DNA of 64,000 bases from Marisa cornuarietis (Eukaryota; Mollusca; Gastropoda; Architaenioglossa; Ampullariidae). Of this stretch, positions 22,010 to 34,157 are shown piece after piece (positions within the stretch are counted from its first letter, which is position 1; each line of letters opens with the position of its first letter). Where the stretch lies: positions 518,501 to 582,500 of the forward strand of contig SMMW01000568.1 in NCBI GenBank assembly GCA_004794655.1, given 5' to 3'. Below the pieces are notes generated by a model. The model worked only from the letters and a program-made list of their open reading frames with translations, was not told the origin of the DNA and ran no database searches. A program made the position numbers and the translations under genes.

Positions 22010-23837
22010 CGTAGCGTTAGAGAATGAAAACAGAGAAGAAAACGGCGATGTTTCTCAATAGCACCAGACGGAGAAAAACATCGTCTTCACTGTCGGGGAT
22101 TTTTTGTTTCTTTTTCTCACGCAGGCAGACGGTTAGCTGATCCCAGAAGTACAAGACCACCAAGAGAAGCTTCCTCTCTTTCTTTCGTGGGGAAGCTTCC
22201 AGGCTACGTGAAATTGGTCGGGTGTGCTCGACAGAGTTATCTTACCTCTTTTGTAACAAGGATTAAGACGCTTCGGTTAGGGGAGAGAACTTAAACGATT
22301 CGTAGGCGTCTCCTCCTGTAAAGGCTCAGGAAAACCTTGGTCTTCAATCATTCCTCAGAATCTTTCAGCCAGAATCTCGCACTGCAATCCTTCTGTCGCG
22401 GACTTAGAGTCACACAGTACATGCCAGCCTCCTTGTGAGGTATCTTTGAAAGGTATAAAAGGATGAAGCACTGGAGAACCAATAAATGTGCAAAATACAA
22501 ACAAATAATCAAATAAAAGACTTTTTTTTGCGTGAAGAGATCTTTTGTCCCTCTATTTTTATTTCACTAAACTGTCGGTCGCTCATACGGAGAATCAACA
22601 ACAGCGACTATTGCGGATCCTTCAGTCGGACCGCGCACCTGGCACCGGTGTTTTTCCATCAAAGTAGCTCCAACTGCTCCCCCACGCACTGCGTCAACTC
22701 ACAAACAAATGCGCCAGTCTTCACGCAGTTTGTGTCCAACTGACGGCACCACGCAGGTAGGCTGTTGATCTAAAACTATATCTGCAAACGTTAGAACCAC
22801 ACACTCAGCTTCTTCCTGGTGGTAGGGCCGGCACCGAATCGAGAATCTGTAAAAACCAAAGAGAAAATCCCTCACACTTGAGTTGAAGGGTCACTTGCTT
22901 TAGGCCAGTGAAAATTAATCGTGAAGCCAAAAGTGAAAGCGATATTTGATTCTTCGGAGACAAATGAACACAGAAATCCAATGAGTCTGTTTTTAGCTGG
23001 GAGTATTTTTGAGATGTTGCCGCAAGCTGCCTAGCGCAACCTGTCAAAGATTCTACGAAAATTGTGTTTATTTATTTATTTATTTAATAATTTACCTACG
23101 TATTTACATGTATTACAAATTTTTCTCTATTTAAATGCATCATACTTAGATCCTCAATGTATTACTTACACTTTCAAGAACGACTACTTTCAACGAGAGT
23201 TAAAGTACGACAGGTTTCAAGTGTCCATTCTCAAAAGAAACCTGCAAGGATCTTACATTTTCTCAAAACCGTGTTGCTGCCATTTCAAATAATCGTGCCA
23301 GCAGCGATGGAGAGCTGGGCGTAAAAGGAAAATGTCTTCAGCACCCTGAAATACTTCACCTTCATTTGAGCGCCTTACCAAAAAACTTTAATTTCAATCA
23401 TTAGGATTCTTTCATCCTTGACGCAGCAGAATTGCACTTTTGCCTTACTCGCAACCTGTTGAAAAAGAAAAATAATGAAACCGTGTGTTTCGATTAAAAA
23501 AAGTACAAGTTTTACATTGGCATCTCTTTCGTGGCATTACAAATTATTTAACGTCTTCGCGTGGTTCGGCGACGGCAGAAGTCGGAGAAATGAAGAGAAG
23601 AAAAAAGAATACATCGTTTCCGTTTGGAATCTCGTGATGGCTGTTACAACTTTATGCTTTCCGTCAGGGTTTTTTTTCTCCGGCCACTTGACAAACGGAG
23701 GATCGAGTGGCAGCCTAAAGCACCAAAGATATTTTTTTTTCCTTTTTTTTTTTTGTTGAAGTTTTTTGACACAAACCAAAAACTAGGGTCAACTCCTACG
23801 TCTGCTCGACATGCGGCTATCGGCTGAGGACCGCACG
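22010..23837. other. unassigned DNA around candidate exons
   Basis: Contains a TATA-like GGTATAAAAGG at about 22451-22461 on the plus strand with no supported gene after it, and a plus-strand acceptor-like TTTTTCTCACGCAG near 22125. From 23540 to 23830 the sequence precedes a candidate first exon and could hold its promoter, but I see no defined element. Confidence 0.3.
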
Positions 23838-23932
23838 ATGTTTGCTGCTGCAAAATTTTATTCCCTCCTTGGCCTCCTGTGCGCGGGGTTCTGCTTGTCT
23901 GATGCACGCACGTGCACGCCGAGTCCGCCTGG
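23838..23932 (+). CDS. candidate first coding exon with secretory signal peptide
   Basis: An ATG at 23838 opens MFAAAKFYSLLGLLCAGFCL followed by SDARTCTPSPP. This is a textbook signal peptide: short n-region with Lys6, hydrophobic core SLLGLLCAGFCL, and a plausible cleavage after SDA. The frame reaches CCTGG|GTGAGC, a consensus-like donor at 23933; if unspliced it would stop at once (GGG TGA), as expected of a real exon end. It ends in phase 2. The first mature residues contain one Cys. The family cannot be told from a leader. Overlapping frames on both strands are treated as shadows. Confidence 0.45.
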
Positions 23933-24185
23933 GTGAGCTCCCCTTGCAACACGCCGGTGGCGGTGATTCCTGTATGGCGTGTTCCTTGGCTAGCCACGCT
24001 GGTCGTGGAGTTGGGGGGGGGGTAGGGGGAGAATCGAAAGATCTGGGCCAGCCAGCCAGCTCGGCAGTCTCTCCGATAGAACAGGAGCAGGTGGTTCCAT
24101 GTTAGCTTTTATCGCGACTGCAGTTTGCGTCAAGTTCTAAGGGGCACCACTCTGTGAGATCTGACTTTATGTTTCTTTTCTGCAG

Positions 24186-24223
24186 CTCTACCTTCGCCGA
24201 CAGGAGAGTTGTCTCGCGGGACG
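24186..24223 (+). CDS. possible second exon of the secreted-protein candidate
   Basis: A strong acceptor (CTTTATGTTTCTTTTCTGCAG) ends at 24185. Joined to the exon ending at 23932 it restores a glycine codon and continues in an open frame STFADRRVVSRD, with a possible donor GACG|GTACAC at 24224. The implied intron is 253 bp. Phase agreement has a one-in-three chance of being accidental, and the right boundary is weak. Confidence 0.25.
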
Positions 24224-24331
24224 GTACACGCCTAAATAGTTTATACACTTTTTTCATTACTCGCTTCTTTTCTCTCTTTTTTCTGTCACTGTGATTGGAG
24301 GTATTTCTGTATGTATGTGTATGTGTGCTAG

Positions 24332-24349
24332 TGTGTGTGTGTGTGTGTG
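24332..24349. repeat. short (GT)n microsatellite
   Basis: Nine GT pairs in a TG-rich segment 24300-24390. Confidence 0.9.
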
Positions 24350-24839
24350 CATAAATGAGTCTATGTATATATGTGTATATGAGTGTGAGAGATAGGGAGG
24401 TGAAAACGGGACATGGGAGGCGAGAATGCAAGCGGAATTCACGTCTTTGTCTGTGCATGTGTAAGTTTGAGTGCAAATATGTATGTTTAAATTTATAAAC
24501 GTGTCATAACAGTATAATATTGAAAATTCAGAAAACTTATTAAAGTTTAGATAGGAAATGAGTTCAGAAGCAGCTTTATTGTTTATTCACTTCCTCTGGT
24601 ACTCCAATTTATTCCCTACTCCCTTCCGGTCTGCATTCTTACATTCCTGTGGTTTTTCGCTTATCTTATATGTTTAACCGATAAACCGTTTTCTTCCTGT
24701 CAGCCTGTCAACCGATCATTTATCGCTTTGTCCGTCTATTGTTTGTTTTTTTCTTTCACTCTCTGCCTGAATCCGTGCATCTGCGAGTCCGTTCGCTGTC
24801 TGTTCCGGGAGGTGCGTGAGGGATGTGTTTCAGAAAGTC

Positions 24840-24889
24840 TGTGTGTGTGTGTGTGTGGGAGAGAGAGAGAGAGAGTGAGAGAGAGAGAC
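24840..24889. repeat. (GT)n(GA)n compound microsatellite
   Basis: About nine GT pairs followed by about 15 GA pairs with one interruption. Confidence 0.93.
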
Positions 24890-27027
24890 CTTTTATATGC
24901 ACTACGTGGGACGTTCACATAAAAAGGTCGGAGATTTGATGATACTCATCTGGCAATTTGTGTAGGCGGCGTCTGCTTTTATGTGCCCCTGTAAAAAAAA
25001 AAAAGTGACTAAGTGCTGCTCACTTCTCCATATCCTTGTATTCTTCCCGTCAACTAAGCACACAATTTCAGGAAATATAGCATTTTGCCTCACTTTAGTC
25101 ACTGTTTGCTTTTTATGGCACTGCCTTCTGTGTTATGCTGTGACAAAGTCTCATTTACTCGCATGGCTTCTATTAAAGAACACGAGACCCGACCTGAATT
25201 CTCATTTGTACGTCACCAAAGCCAATCCCACAGTTTGGAACTGAATCAACCATTTCCATAACAGCAAGCCTATTTTAGGCACGCTGGGGTAGGTAAGATC
25301 TTAATTTATAATCTTGATCCATATCCTAGTGGGAACTTCAATCTTTAAGGACGTGTATGAGGCGAGCATGTCAATGTTATGCTTTAAGATATTGGGAGCT
25401 GGTGATTAAACTAAATCAACTAAGCTCGGTCATTTGAAAACAATTCTGAACTCGACAGAGTCTTAAAGAGGTTTCTAGAGTGTCTAGAAAGCAAACACAA
25501 AACAAAACAAAAATTGTTGCGAAATAGATAGCAGGCAACAATGCTTTTGGACATTTGACAATACAGACAACGGTCGATGACTATAAGAAACGGGATAAAT
25601 GTTCTGTCCATACTTAACGAAGTCATCTTATGCTCTTCTGTCTCTAAAAATGAAGATGGAAAATCTACTGCTACTTAATCCACAGTACATGAAAGTAGTT
25701 TTACTTTTGACTATTGAAAACTAGTAGAAACGGGAAAACGAATGGTACTCTACTTTTTAAAATGAATAGGATGAACAGAATAAAGAAAAAATATACAGCT
25801 GTCTTTATGGGACTTTTAAATGAGTCTGTTGAAACTTATCTATTAATATTGTTTTTATAATAAAGTATATATATATATATATTTTTGCAAGATGGCGTTC
25901 ACAGCAAGCAAGCACAGAGTATGACACAATCACAAGCATGCTAGCAAAATCACACATATCACCCACAAAATTATAGACAGGTCACTCAACTCGTGTACTG
26001 TTCTAGAAACATAAGTTTCTAATCCAGTCTATAAATGACATGATTTTGCTAGGCATCAGGTCTTTTAGTTGTTGTTGTTGTTGTTTTCTTCTTCTTCTTC
26101 CTGATTTTCTTTTTCTTGTTCTTTGTCTTGCTGTTAACCCTTGATCCTCTTTTCCTTCGTGTTCTTGATTTTATTCTTGTACTTCTTCTTTATCTTCTTA
26201 TTCTGGTTGTTTTTGTTAATCGTGCATTTCTTCATCTTGTTCTTATTCTAGTTCTTATTGTTAATCTTATTCCTCGTGTCTGCGTGTTTTGGTTCTTTTC
26301 TTGTTTTTGTTAATCTTGTTTTTCGTGCTTTGTTCTTCTTTCTGTGAGTCCTGTTCTTATTATTTTTAGGTTGCTATTCTTCTTGCTTTTATTGTTTTCT
26401 TTCCTTCTCTTCCATCCTTCTGTTCTTCCTTCTCTTCTTTCTTTTTGTTTGTGTCGTCATACTTATACGTGGGTGGTTCAGCAAGCCAAGAAAACACATT
26501 CTTTTTTAATAGGTGCTCCGCAGTTTGCAACAGAATCTTTGACTTAAAACAAAGCGGCCGATTTTTCTTCAACCATGGAGACGAAAAGAACTTCAACAGA
26601 TGGAAACCAACGGGACGCAGAATGCGAACACTTGGTAAAAATAGATTCAGACAAGAGACAGGTGAAATGGAGGAGGGCAAATCTTTGGGCACGTTAGAGC
26701 GCTTCAGAAATTGAAATGTAAAAAGCAAAGACAGGTTTCCGTTTCTCAGATTCCTCCACTTTTGCTCACAGTCAGAACACCTTAAGCGTGATAAGACTAA
26801 AACCCCCTCAAGTCTGATGTACACGAGTTTAGAGTTGCTTCCCATGTTTCTGTCAGTGATGAAAACGCTGCGGGAACACTTCACCGTCTTGGCGATCGGA
26901 GTGGCTGCGGTGAGAAGAATGTGCCAGAATCTTGTGCAATGTTCACACTAACGTCTTCAGGTTCCATGTCAGTTTATTTACTTCAAGCGTTTATTTTCAC
27001 GTTTTGACGTCTCCTGCCACTCTTGAA
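24890..27027. other. unassigned DNA, no gene supported
   Basis: Includes (TA)n at 25866-25882 and a long T/C-rich low-complexity stretch at 26060-26460 made of GTT, CTT and TTCTT motifs. A 172-codon minus-strand frame at 26366-26884 partly translates this stretch and shows no motif; it is not called. Confidence 0.35.
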
Positions 27028-27205
27028 GGCAGTCCGGCGGCGCAAGGGTTAGCTCCTTTTACCAACACGATGAGGACTGGCTGTCCTGGGTTCAGATCTC
27101 GTCTCAGGCACGCTGCTCTTTCTAGGTATATTTACAAGTCTGGCTGCTTTGTCGTGACAATATTATAGTCTTAGTTTCTGAATCAGAGTAAAACACCAGT
27201 TCCTC
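27028..27205 (+). mobile_element. tRNA-derived SINE, family 1
   Basis: Head GGCAGTCCGGCGGCGCAAGG then GTTAGCTCC (A box), ACCAACACGATGAGGACTGG, B box GGGTTCAGATCTCGTCTC, GGCACGCTG, TTTACAAGTCTGGCTGC, TTGTCGTGA, and the end AGTAAAACACCAGTTCC. Moderately diverged from the copy at 63047. No clear target duplication seen. Confidence 0.85.
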
Positions 27206-28139
27206 CCACAAAATCGCACTGTCTGTCAAATTTAGCCATCGCAATACAACTAATACAACTTTTCCACTGCATCATTTTAAAAGCTTTATAAATCATTGTT
27301 TATAACGTTGTCTCTGCGCCTATTCCAAGTCTTATTTAACCAAAGCTTTGTGACAAGCCTAGGAATTATATTATTATTATTAACAGTTTTTCTCATTTGC
27401 AAATGAAGGCTGTATGCCTAATTTATGAAAAGATAAAGATGCTAGTTTGAGGATTACGCCATTTTACTGACGATTAATATTTCACTTCTAATTCATTTTG
27501 CAACATTTTTCGCAAAAAGATTTTTGTAATTAAAAAATATTTCTCACATGACGTGTCTTGGAGTGCCCGACAATCAAGAATCCTCCCTGAAATGCTCACC
27601 CACCTCATGCTTCTGAGAATTTAAAAATAAAAATAAAATATACTGGGAAAATAGATAAATGAAATGAGAGACGAGAACTCGTTACAGACTTTTGCCTAAG
27701 CTGGCACAGGAAACTTTGTGCACTCGAATCAAGAATACCAGTAAAAAAAAGTATCTCACACCTAGCTCCATAGCTCTTTGTGCGCAGAGAACATGAGGCG
27801 CTAAGCGACAAGTGAGATAAGAGATACTCGCTCTCATTTCTCACTGTTCTTCCTCCTTTCTGTGAGAAGAACACGGAAAACTGAGAAATATTTAGGAGGA
27901 GGAGCGTAAATCTATTTCAGATGCTGGTGATGATAGTGAATAATACACCTGTATGTGTTTATTTTGCAGCAAGATATGGGACAGGATTTAGACATTAAAT
28001 TATTCTGTAATCGGCGGTGCTGTCAAAAATCCAGGCGTTACCCGTGACATCTCGTCGCGTAATGTAGCTCTGGCTTTAGACCTTAAAATTAAAAAGAATT
28101 ACGCAAATTCCTGGCTTAGTTTGGTTCGGCTTGTCTTAC
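27206..28139. other. unassigned DNA, no gene seen
   Basis: AT-rich; no feature recognised. Confidence 0.4.
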
Positions 28140-28275
28140 TAAAATGGGGGACAAGATCCTCTTGTAAAAGAAACTTGTGAGATAGACGCACTAGCATCAT
28201 GCTAGTGGCAGCAGTGGGCAAACGACAATGTGAAACAGTCACAGAAGGACGTGGACTGGAAGCACGCATCTCGGC
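28140..28275 (-). CDS. candidate internal exon, unknown protein
   Basis: Minus-strand acceptor GATTGGTTTTTGTTTCAG ends at 28276, a very good site. The donor is CATTTTA|GTAAGA at 28139. In between, 136 bp are open in phase 0 with segments AEMRASSPRPSVTVSHCRLP, TAATSMMLVRLSHKFLL and QEDLVPHF. Without splicing the frame runs to a stop near 28099. No family recognised. Confidence 0.3.
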
Positions 28276-29229
28276 CTGAAACAAAAACCAATCCCGTAGT
28301 CCTTTGGTCCTTTGGGGAAAAAAACCGCACTTATCTCGGGGTTAACTATTATGAGAGCGGTGCCCTTTAAAAGCTTTACCTCTCCCAACGTGCCAAAGGG
28401 TGCAGTAACTCATTAAATACCTGGGTATGCTAAGGGAACGTACTCTACATCACAGGGCTATGAAGCCGGCTAGAGGGAACTGGCGTCTCCAGCCTCCAGC
28501 TACTCAAATATCTGATTCCCCACACGAAGCTTGCCGTTTTTTCCCGTTGACCTTTGGCCTGTTTGCACTGTCCTACTAAATATCCAGTTCGGACCCTAAG
28601 CGCTCTTAATGGATAAAGTTCTATACGAACTTTGGTATAATGTTAAATATTCGTCCGATTTTTCCGGTCAAGAAGTACTTTAGGTTCGGGAAACTCACCA
28701 AGGACAATTTATGACATCAGTGGTAAGTTACTCGAAAAGGGAAAGAAGAGAAAAAGAACAATTAGATGTTTGAAAGTTTTCCGTTAAGCTTATCAGAAAG
28801 TGAAAACACAGAAGGAAGAATCTTAAAGGACTTGCGGGGAGCAATTTTTTTCCTAATAACTGATTAAAGCTTAGTGACGGATATTATTTCAAAAAAAAAA
28901 ACCCCTCTTCCGTCCTCGAACTACATCCCCTATGTACAAAAAGACCGTAAACTCGTGACGTCATGTTTGTCCACAGATGTCAATTAAAATATGGTTCCAA
29001 GTCTCCCATTGGCTGAAGCCTTGACAACATAAACGTATTCATGTACAATCGTGATGCCTTTGTTGTTGGCATTTTTTCTGTGGATGGTGATGATTGTAGG
29101 CGTGTATGTCAAGGACAGGAGAATATTCACCGAGATTTGGGGAAATACTATTGTGTACTGAGTTTTACGCAGTCATCAGAAAGAGTACACCCACTAGACC
29201 TTTAACACAACAGTATATTAGCGGATTGG

Positions 29230-29231
<2 letters not shown>
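28276..29231. other. unassigned DNA, no gene seen
   Basis: No feature recognised. Confidence 0.4.

Positions 29232-29290
<59 letters not shown>
29232..29290. repeat. (GT)n(GA)n compound microsatellite
   Basis: About 17 GT pairs followed by about 13 GA pairs. Confidence 0.96.
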
Positions 29291-31005
29291 TGAGATTGCG
29301 AAAGTTTGAATGTTTCTCTCTTTTTCGAAAACATACAGCTAAATTTACAGAAGTAATAACGTACGAAATATAATCTCTATACACAAATTTACCTTTGTAA
29401 CAAATCCTTTCTATCCATCCATTATTAGAAGGGTAATAAATGGATTGCTACTGGCTTTCCTAACTGTTTTCCGGAGGGTCTTGGCTGAAACTGTCGCAAA
29501 GTAACACGAGTACGCCTACAGTGGAATGAAATCTGTAAAGAGAAACACTCCAGTTCTTAGGCCTCATTAAAGTTTGAAATGCTGACGGGTGTTCCTTGCC
29601 AGCTTTCAGATAGCCGCTCAGCCACATGGCGCAAGAACCGTTGATTACAACCGCACCTTGTCGTGACAGCAAGTGAGAACTTCCGGTTAAGACCTCTCTA
29701 CGGCATCTCGTGACTGCGCATGAGCATTTCCGGTTCAACGTGTTGTCGTGATCGTTCCAAACAAACGACTGCTGCGACACGGGGTGAAAAATAGTTCATT
29801 AACTAACTGAAGCGAGATAAAGACGGAGAACCACAAATCACGCACACTATTTTTGTAAAACTGAAAATAGGCGTTGAAAAGTACAAGTGTTGCCTACCCA
29901 CATGTTCAGAAAATTATATATGCATATGACCTTTACCTAAAGTGTCGGTTTGACCTCTTTCGGTTTTGATGCCTGTTTGTCGCTAGGTATGTAGCATCTA
30001 AATCACGTTTGTGATTACTCGAAAAAAAGACACCCAGATCATATTTAGTCTCGTTCTCATGAAACAAGGTTTGGCAAACGGAAATGCTGTGACTGATTTG
30101 AGCCAGAAAATATCTCAAATAGAACTTAAGAACTTTAAAAAAAAAATGGAATCATTTAGGTGTGCAGTACAAATTGTATAAAATACCATTGTTTCTACAG
30201 CACGTCAGTATGATCCTTTTACTTTTATAAAATATGCTTTGTAATTAATGTAGATTAAGGTTGTTAAAATGTTTGAAGGCATTCTGCTTGGCGGAGTTGA
30301 AAATACTTGATGCGTAATTAAATTCCTTTAAAAATTCTCAACTCCGTTCCAAAACAAGATATATTCATGTTTATTAATCAAAATGTTGAAGCAAAGATAT
30401 CAAAGGGGAAGCTAAAGTATCTTCCAGTCCAATCTAAAAACGTCGTTCATTGATTGGGATACAGTTTCAAATTAAAGACACCCAAATTTTTGTCACAAAT
30501 GTCAAAGTAGCAAAATAAAAATATTTTAACCAGTTCCAAAAAAAAAATGAAAATAATCAATTCTAGCTTTCTGGTGTGAAGGCCATAACGCCGTCCCCCC
30601 TGAACACCTTACTACTTTTAACCGCTTGACCAGCTTCAAGGCAAATTAACGCAAATTTCAACAAATGACCTGAAGATCTACTCAAAAACAGTATGTCAGA
30701 GCGTAACGGAAAAAAGTATCATGCCACTACATTTATCATAAATATGAACAAGGAAAGGTAGTATATCCTTGCGCTGTCCTATATTTTTTTCTCTCTCTTT
30801 CTCTTGACTGAACACTCGAAATCAAATCTTTTTGATGCTTCTTTTATTTAAAACTCCTCGTGAACACGTGCGATGTAACGCTGTTTAGCGTGCATTTGTA
30901 CTTTTAAATACTTGAGCACCTCAGTTTGGGTACATTTGAAGTTGGGTGGCTTCTCTTCTCCGAGCAAAATACTCAGGTCAGATTGTAACCTTTAGCAATC
31001 TGCAG
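29291..31005. other. unassigned DNA, no gene supported
   Basis: A 106-codon minus-strand frame at 29460-29780 begins at GTG and has no motif, although its composition is protein-like. The rest is AT-rich with no feature. Confidence 0.35.
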
Positions 31006-31225
31006 AGAAGGACTGTACATAAATCGGAAGGACCTCAAACAACACATCCTTTGTGAATGTAACTACGAAAAGGTTCCTAATAACCCTGACTCTAAGTACA
31101 ACCTTTGGTCAGAAGTTGCTGTTGGGATGAAACTAATCACGAAAGAAAGCATACCCCTTTTGTTTATCCATGAGAGCAAAACCCTTTATAGCCAAACAAA
31201 GACATTGCTGTCTTTAAAAGGTTGA
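31006..31225 (+). CDS. candidate 3'-terminal exon, unknown protein
   Basis: An acceptor-like TTTAGCAATCTGCAG ends at 31005. The frame is open from 30989 to TGA at 31223-31225, without an early ATG. Segments: REGLYINRKDLKQHILCECN, YEKVPNNPDSKYNLWSEVAV, GMKLITKESIPLLFIHESK. The mix of residues is balanced and not low-complexity. The pyrimidine tract is weak and no polyadenylation signal is obvious. No family recognised. Confidence 0.25.
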
Positions 31226-32484
31226 TTTTTGGCATTTCTCACCTAAGTAAACTAAGTACGCACGACCTAAGTAAACAAAACAAAAAAAAGAAATACACGT
31301 GTGTTCTTTTAAAAAGTTCACTGCGGGTGCTTACTGCTTTATCTCCATAAGGGAAACACTTTAGAAATAGAATGCCCTTGCGTTCTTTCTTTAAAATGTT
31401 GATTAAGTCAGCAGCTAATGCCCCATGACAGCGGGTTTATCCATTCCTGAAACAGTAGTTTTTCTCAGATAAACATGCTAGTTGGAGACGACATCTGAAC
31501 CTGCGACCTACAGTCAGCAGCAGACCTAATAATAATAATAATAATAAAGTACTGGCGTCGCTTGGCCCTGGTGGTGGTTGTCGTGGTGTTGACAGAGGTG
31601 TAGGCCGTCGTGGTATGATAAAGGGAGAGAAGGATGAGAAAGAAGATAAAAAAAAAATTTTACCGTTTGGTTTCGATCCGTGGAAAAACATGCTGCAAGA
31701 CCAGAAGGAAACTGCGTTCTATTCAGACACTCCGCATGAACCGTATGAAGCATCGTGATTTTGCAACACCTTGCTCCTACCAATAAACACACACACAGGG
31801 CTCTGGAAAAACAAAAGATTCTTGTCATTAGCCGTAGGGAGCTTATTGTGGACATAAAGAGTGCGAGAGAGATAGAGATATAAAAAAATACCCGATGTGA
31901 GCAGCAAGGCTCAAGGGGTACATCGCGATAGCAGCTTGTTTTGGCGGTCTCTTTTGTCCAAACGTCGGCACATGTTTTCAATCGATTTTGTTCTTGATAA
32001 TTTTACCTGCCTGCTGCAGCAGATTCCCCGACTCTCAATGCAGATTTCGTAATGTGTTCTCATGCTGCGGTCCTGCTGATAAACGGACCAGATTACGTGT
32101 TTCTGTTTTCATTTACATGTCATACGAAAGCGACCTCTGTTGGGGGAAAAAATCTGCAGTGTGGATGGAGAGTATAAACTGTTCGTAGAAGATGCTTCCA
32201 TCCTTAATCTACAGGCAATCTGTTTCTACCTCTCCTCCTTTGGTGAACGAAGGAAATTGTTGTCATGGAGTCGAACCCGTAATCTCCTTTATTTGTCGGC
32301 TCTGAAGGTCTTTGCGTGTGTGGAATCCCGTCATTGTATTGTCACCTGGGCGCCATTGAGATGCTGAATTTGTTAGGCTTCCACAGCCTTTCTTACAGGT
32401 AGAGGGGAGTCTGCATCATAGTGGGTACAGCTTACGTGATGTGATCTCTTGGTCACTAATCGTTAACGCAATAGTAGTAAGTAC
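31226..32484. other. unassigned DNA, no gene seen
   Basis: (AAT)n of about 18 bp at 31529-31546. A B-box-like sequence on the minus strand near 32270 lacks tRNA arms. No gene. Confidence 0.4.
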
Positions 32485-32571
<87 letters not shown>

Positions 32572-32600
32572 CATGATCATGATGATGATGATGATGATGG
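32485..32600. repeat. (GAT)n microsatellite
   Basis: About 115 bp of GAT, interrupted by a small TCATGATCATGAT palindromic patch at 32569-32582. Poly-Met and poly-Ile frames here are artefacts of the array. Confidence 0.97.
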
Positions 32601-33782
32601 AAAACATTTTCCCTGTGGATGAGAGCTCAGTGCGCTGTTATAAACCGAAGATACCGACATGTTGTCCATATAGCGTAAAAAAAATTATCATAAAGAAGTC
32701 ATAGTGGAAAACATGATCGAAATAGCCCAAATGCGGTCTATTTTTTTTAAACTATGTTTTATTCTAGGACTTAAAACGCAAAATGCATTGATATTTATCT
32801 CCTTCTCTTGTATTTTTGTTTTGTTCATTTATTTTTGTCTCTTTTTGTATGGATACCGTGCAGATAGGTTTTCTGTTTTTATTTCACAGATATCGGCCAG
32901 TATTGTTGTTTTGTACCAGGAAGGACGAAAAAAGAAAGATAAGCTGCACTTTACGTTCTCTGTGCATTTTTACCTTCACCTTTACGTACCTCCGGAGAAT
33001 GTACCCTGCACCAAGCCTCCCCAACCTACCCCCCCCCCCCACCGTCTCTCTCTCTCTCTCTCTTGACTCTAGCCGGCCTCATCCTTCCATTGGACGCTTT
33101 CTTTAACTCAGACTAAAATAATGCGGTTAGCAGTTTAATGAGGAGTGGCGGACATTTCAGCAGCAGTTAGTGCTCATCAGTGTATATCCATTAAAAGCTT
33201 AGTTGGGTCCTCGCGTGTAGGCAAACAAACATTCCTGACCTTCTGAACCTCTCTTTGGGGAATCAAGAACGACAACCCTAGAGAGGGAGGAGGCCGTGAA
33301 AAGGAAAACAACTTGCTAAAGTGAAGAACATAGAGGAATGGATGATGCTACGTTAAGCCGTGGCAAAAGATGCTGGCAGCTGCGCTCCATAGACAAAAGT
33401 AAAGAGAAATTCGGCTACTTGGCCTTTAGTTCGCACTCGACAAAAACATCAGTCATACAGACGACGATATATAAGGAACAAGATAGAGACGAAGAACTTA
33501 GAAATAAGAAACAATTTTAACAGATTTATTAAATTGTATCTCTTCTCTAAGATTCGAGGCGAGGGAATCATTAGGAAAAATAAAGTGTTTCCATTTTTAA
33601 AACTATGTTGTGGTCTGTAATCTGCTGTAACTGCCAGCTTCAAATCTTGTATCATTTTAGACAATTTTTGAAGCGATATTTGTCGTTTTTTGAAAGTTTT
33701 CTTGTCTCTTTTTGTAACTGAGATAATCTTGTCTCTGACTGAGCCTTGTGTCATCGCGTTTCAAAGTCATCGGATGTTTGAA
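32601..33782. other. unassigned DNA, no gene supported
   Basis: A C-run and (CT)n lie at 33029-33064. An ATG frame at 33338-33520 has no motif. Nothing else supported. Confidence 0.4.
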
Positions 33783-33850
33783 CGATAATGTGATTTATAT
33801 AGCGCAGTTCCCCGACTTAACAGTAGGCTTAAGGATCTTTTTAAAAAAAA
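33783..33850 (-). mobile_element. short L2/CR1-like LINE 3'-end remnant
   Basis: On the minus strand it ends AACTGCGCTATATAAATCAC, the same terminal motif as the 3' end at 34158 (GGCGCTATACAAATCC). Only this terminal motif is recognisable. Confidence 0.5.
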
Positions 33851-34079
33851 ATGCAAAGACACAAATAAATATATAAAATGAACAAAGTTTAAAATGAACA
33901 CAGACCGAAACATATCAGCAAATAAATGTACAAAGAAACATCGACAGCCATAAATACTGGCTGAAGACAGAAAAGGACAAACATGCAAGCGATAAAAGCA
34001 GCAACAGGGCAGTATGATGAAACTTCCAGTATAAAGGTCTGGCAGCTCAGACGTCTCTCTCTCTCTCCCACCCACACTC

Positions 34080-34099
34080 GATATATATATATATATATG
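34080..34099. repeat. (TA)n microsatellite
   Basis: Short TA run. Confidence 0.9.
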
Positions 34100-34157
34100 T
34101 GTGCATTCTTAGTGTTTTTGTTTTGAATTAAAAGTCATCGGTAATTCAAAGTTTTGA

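Noticed and set aside
26366..26884. 172-codon minus-strand open frame
   Set aside because: One end translates T/C-rich low-complexity DNA, there is no motif, and one or so frame of this length is expected by chance in six frames over 64 kb.
32255..32290. tRNA gene suggested by a GGGTTCGACTCC B-box on the minus strand
   Set aside because: No A box at the right distance and no T-stem or acceptor-stem pairing around it.
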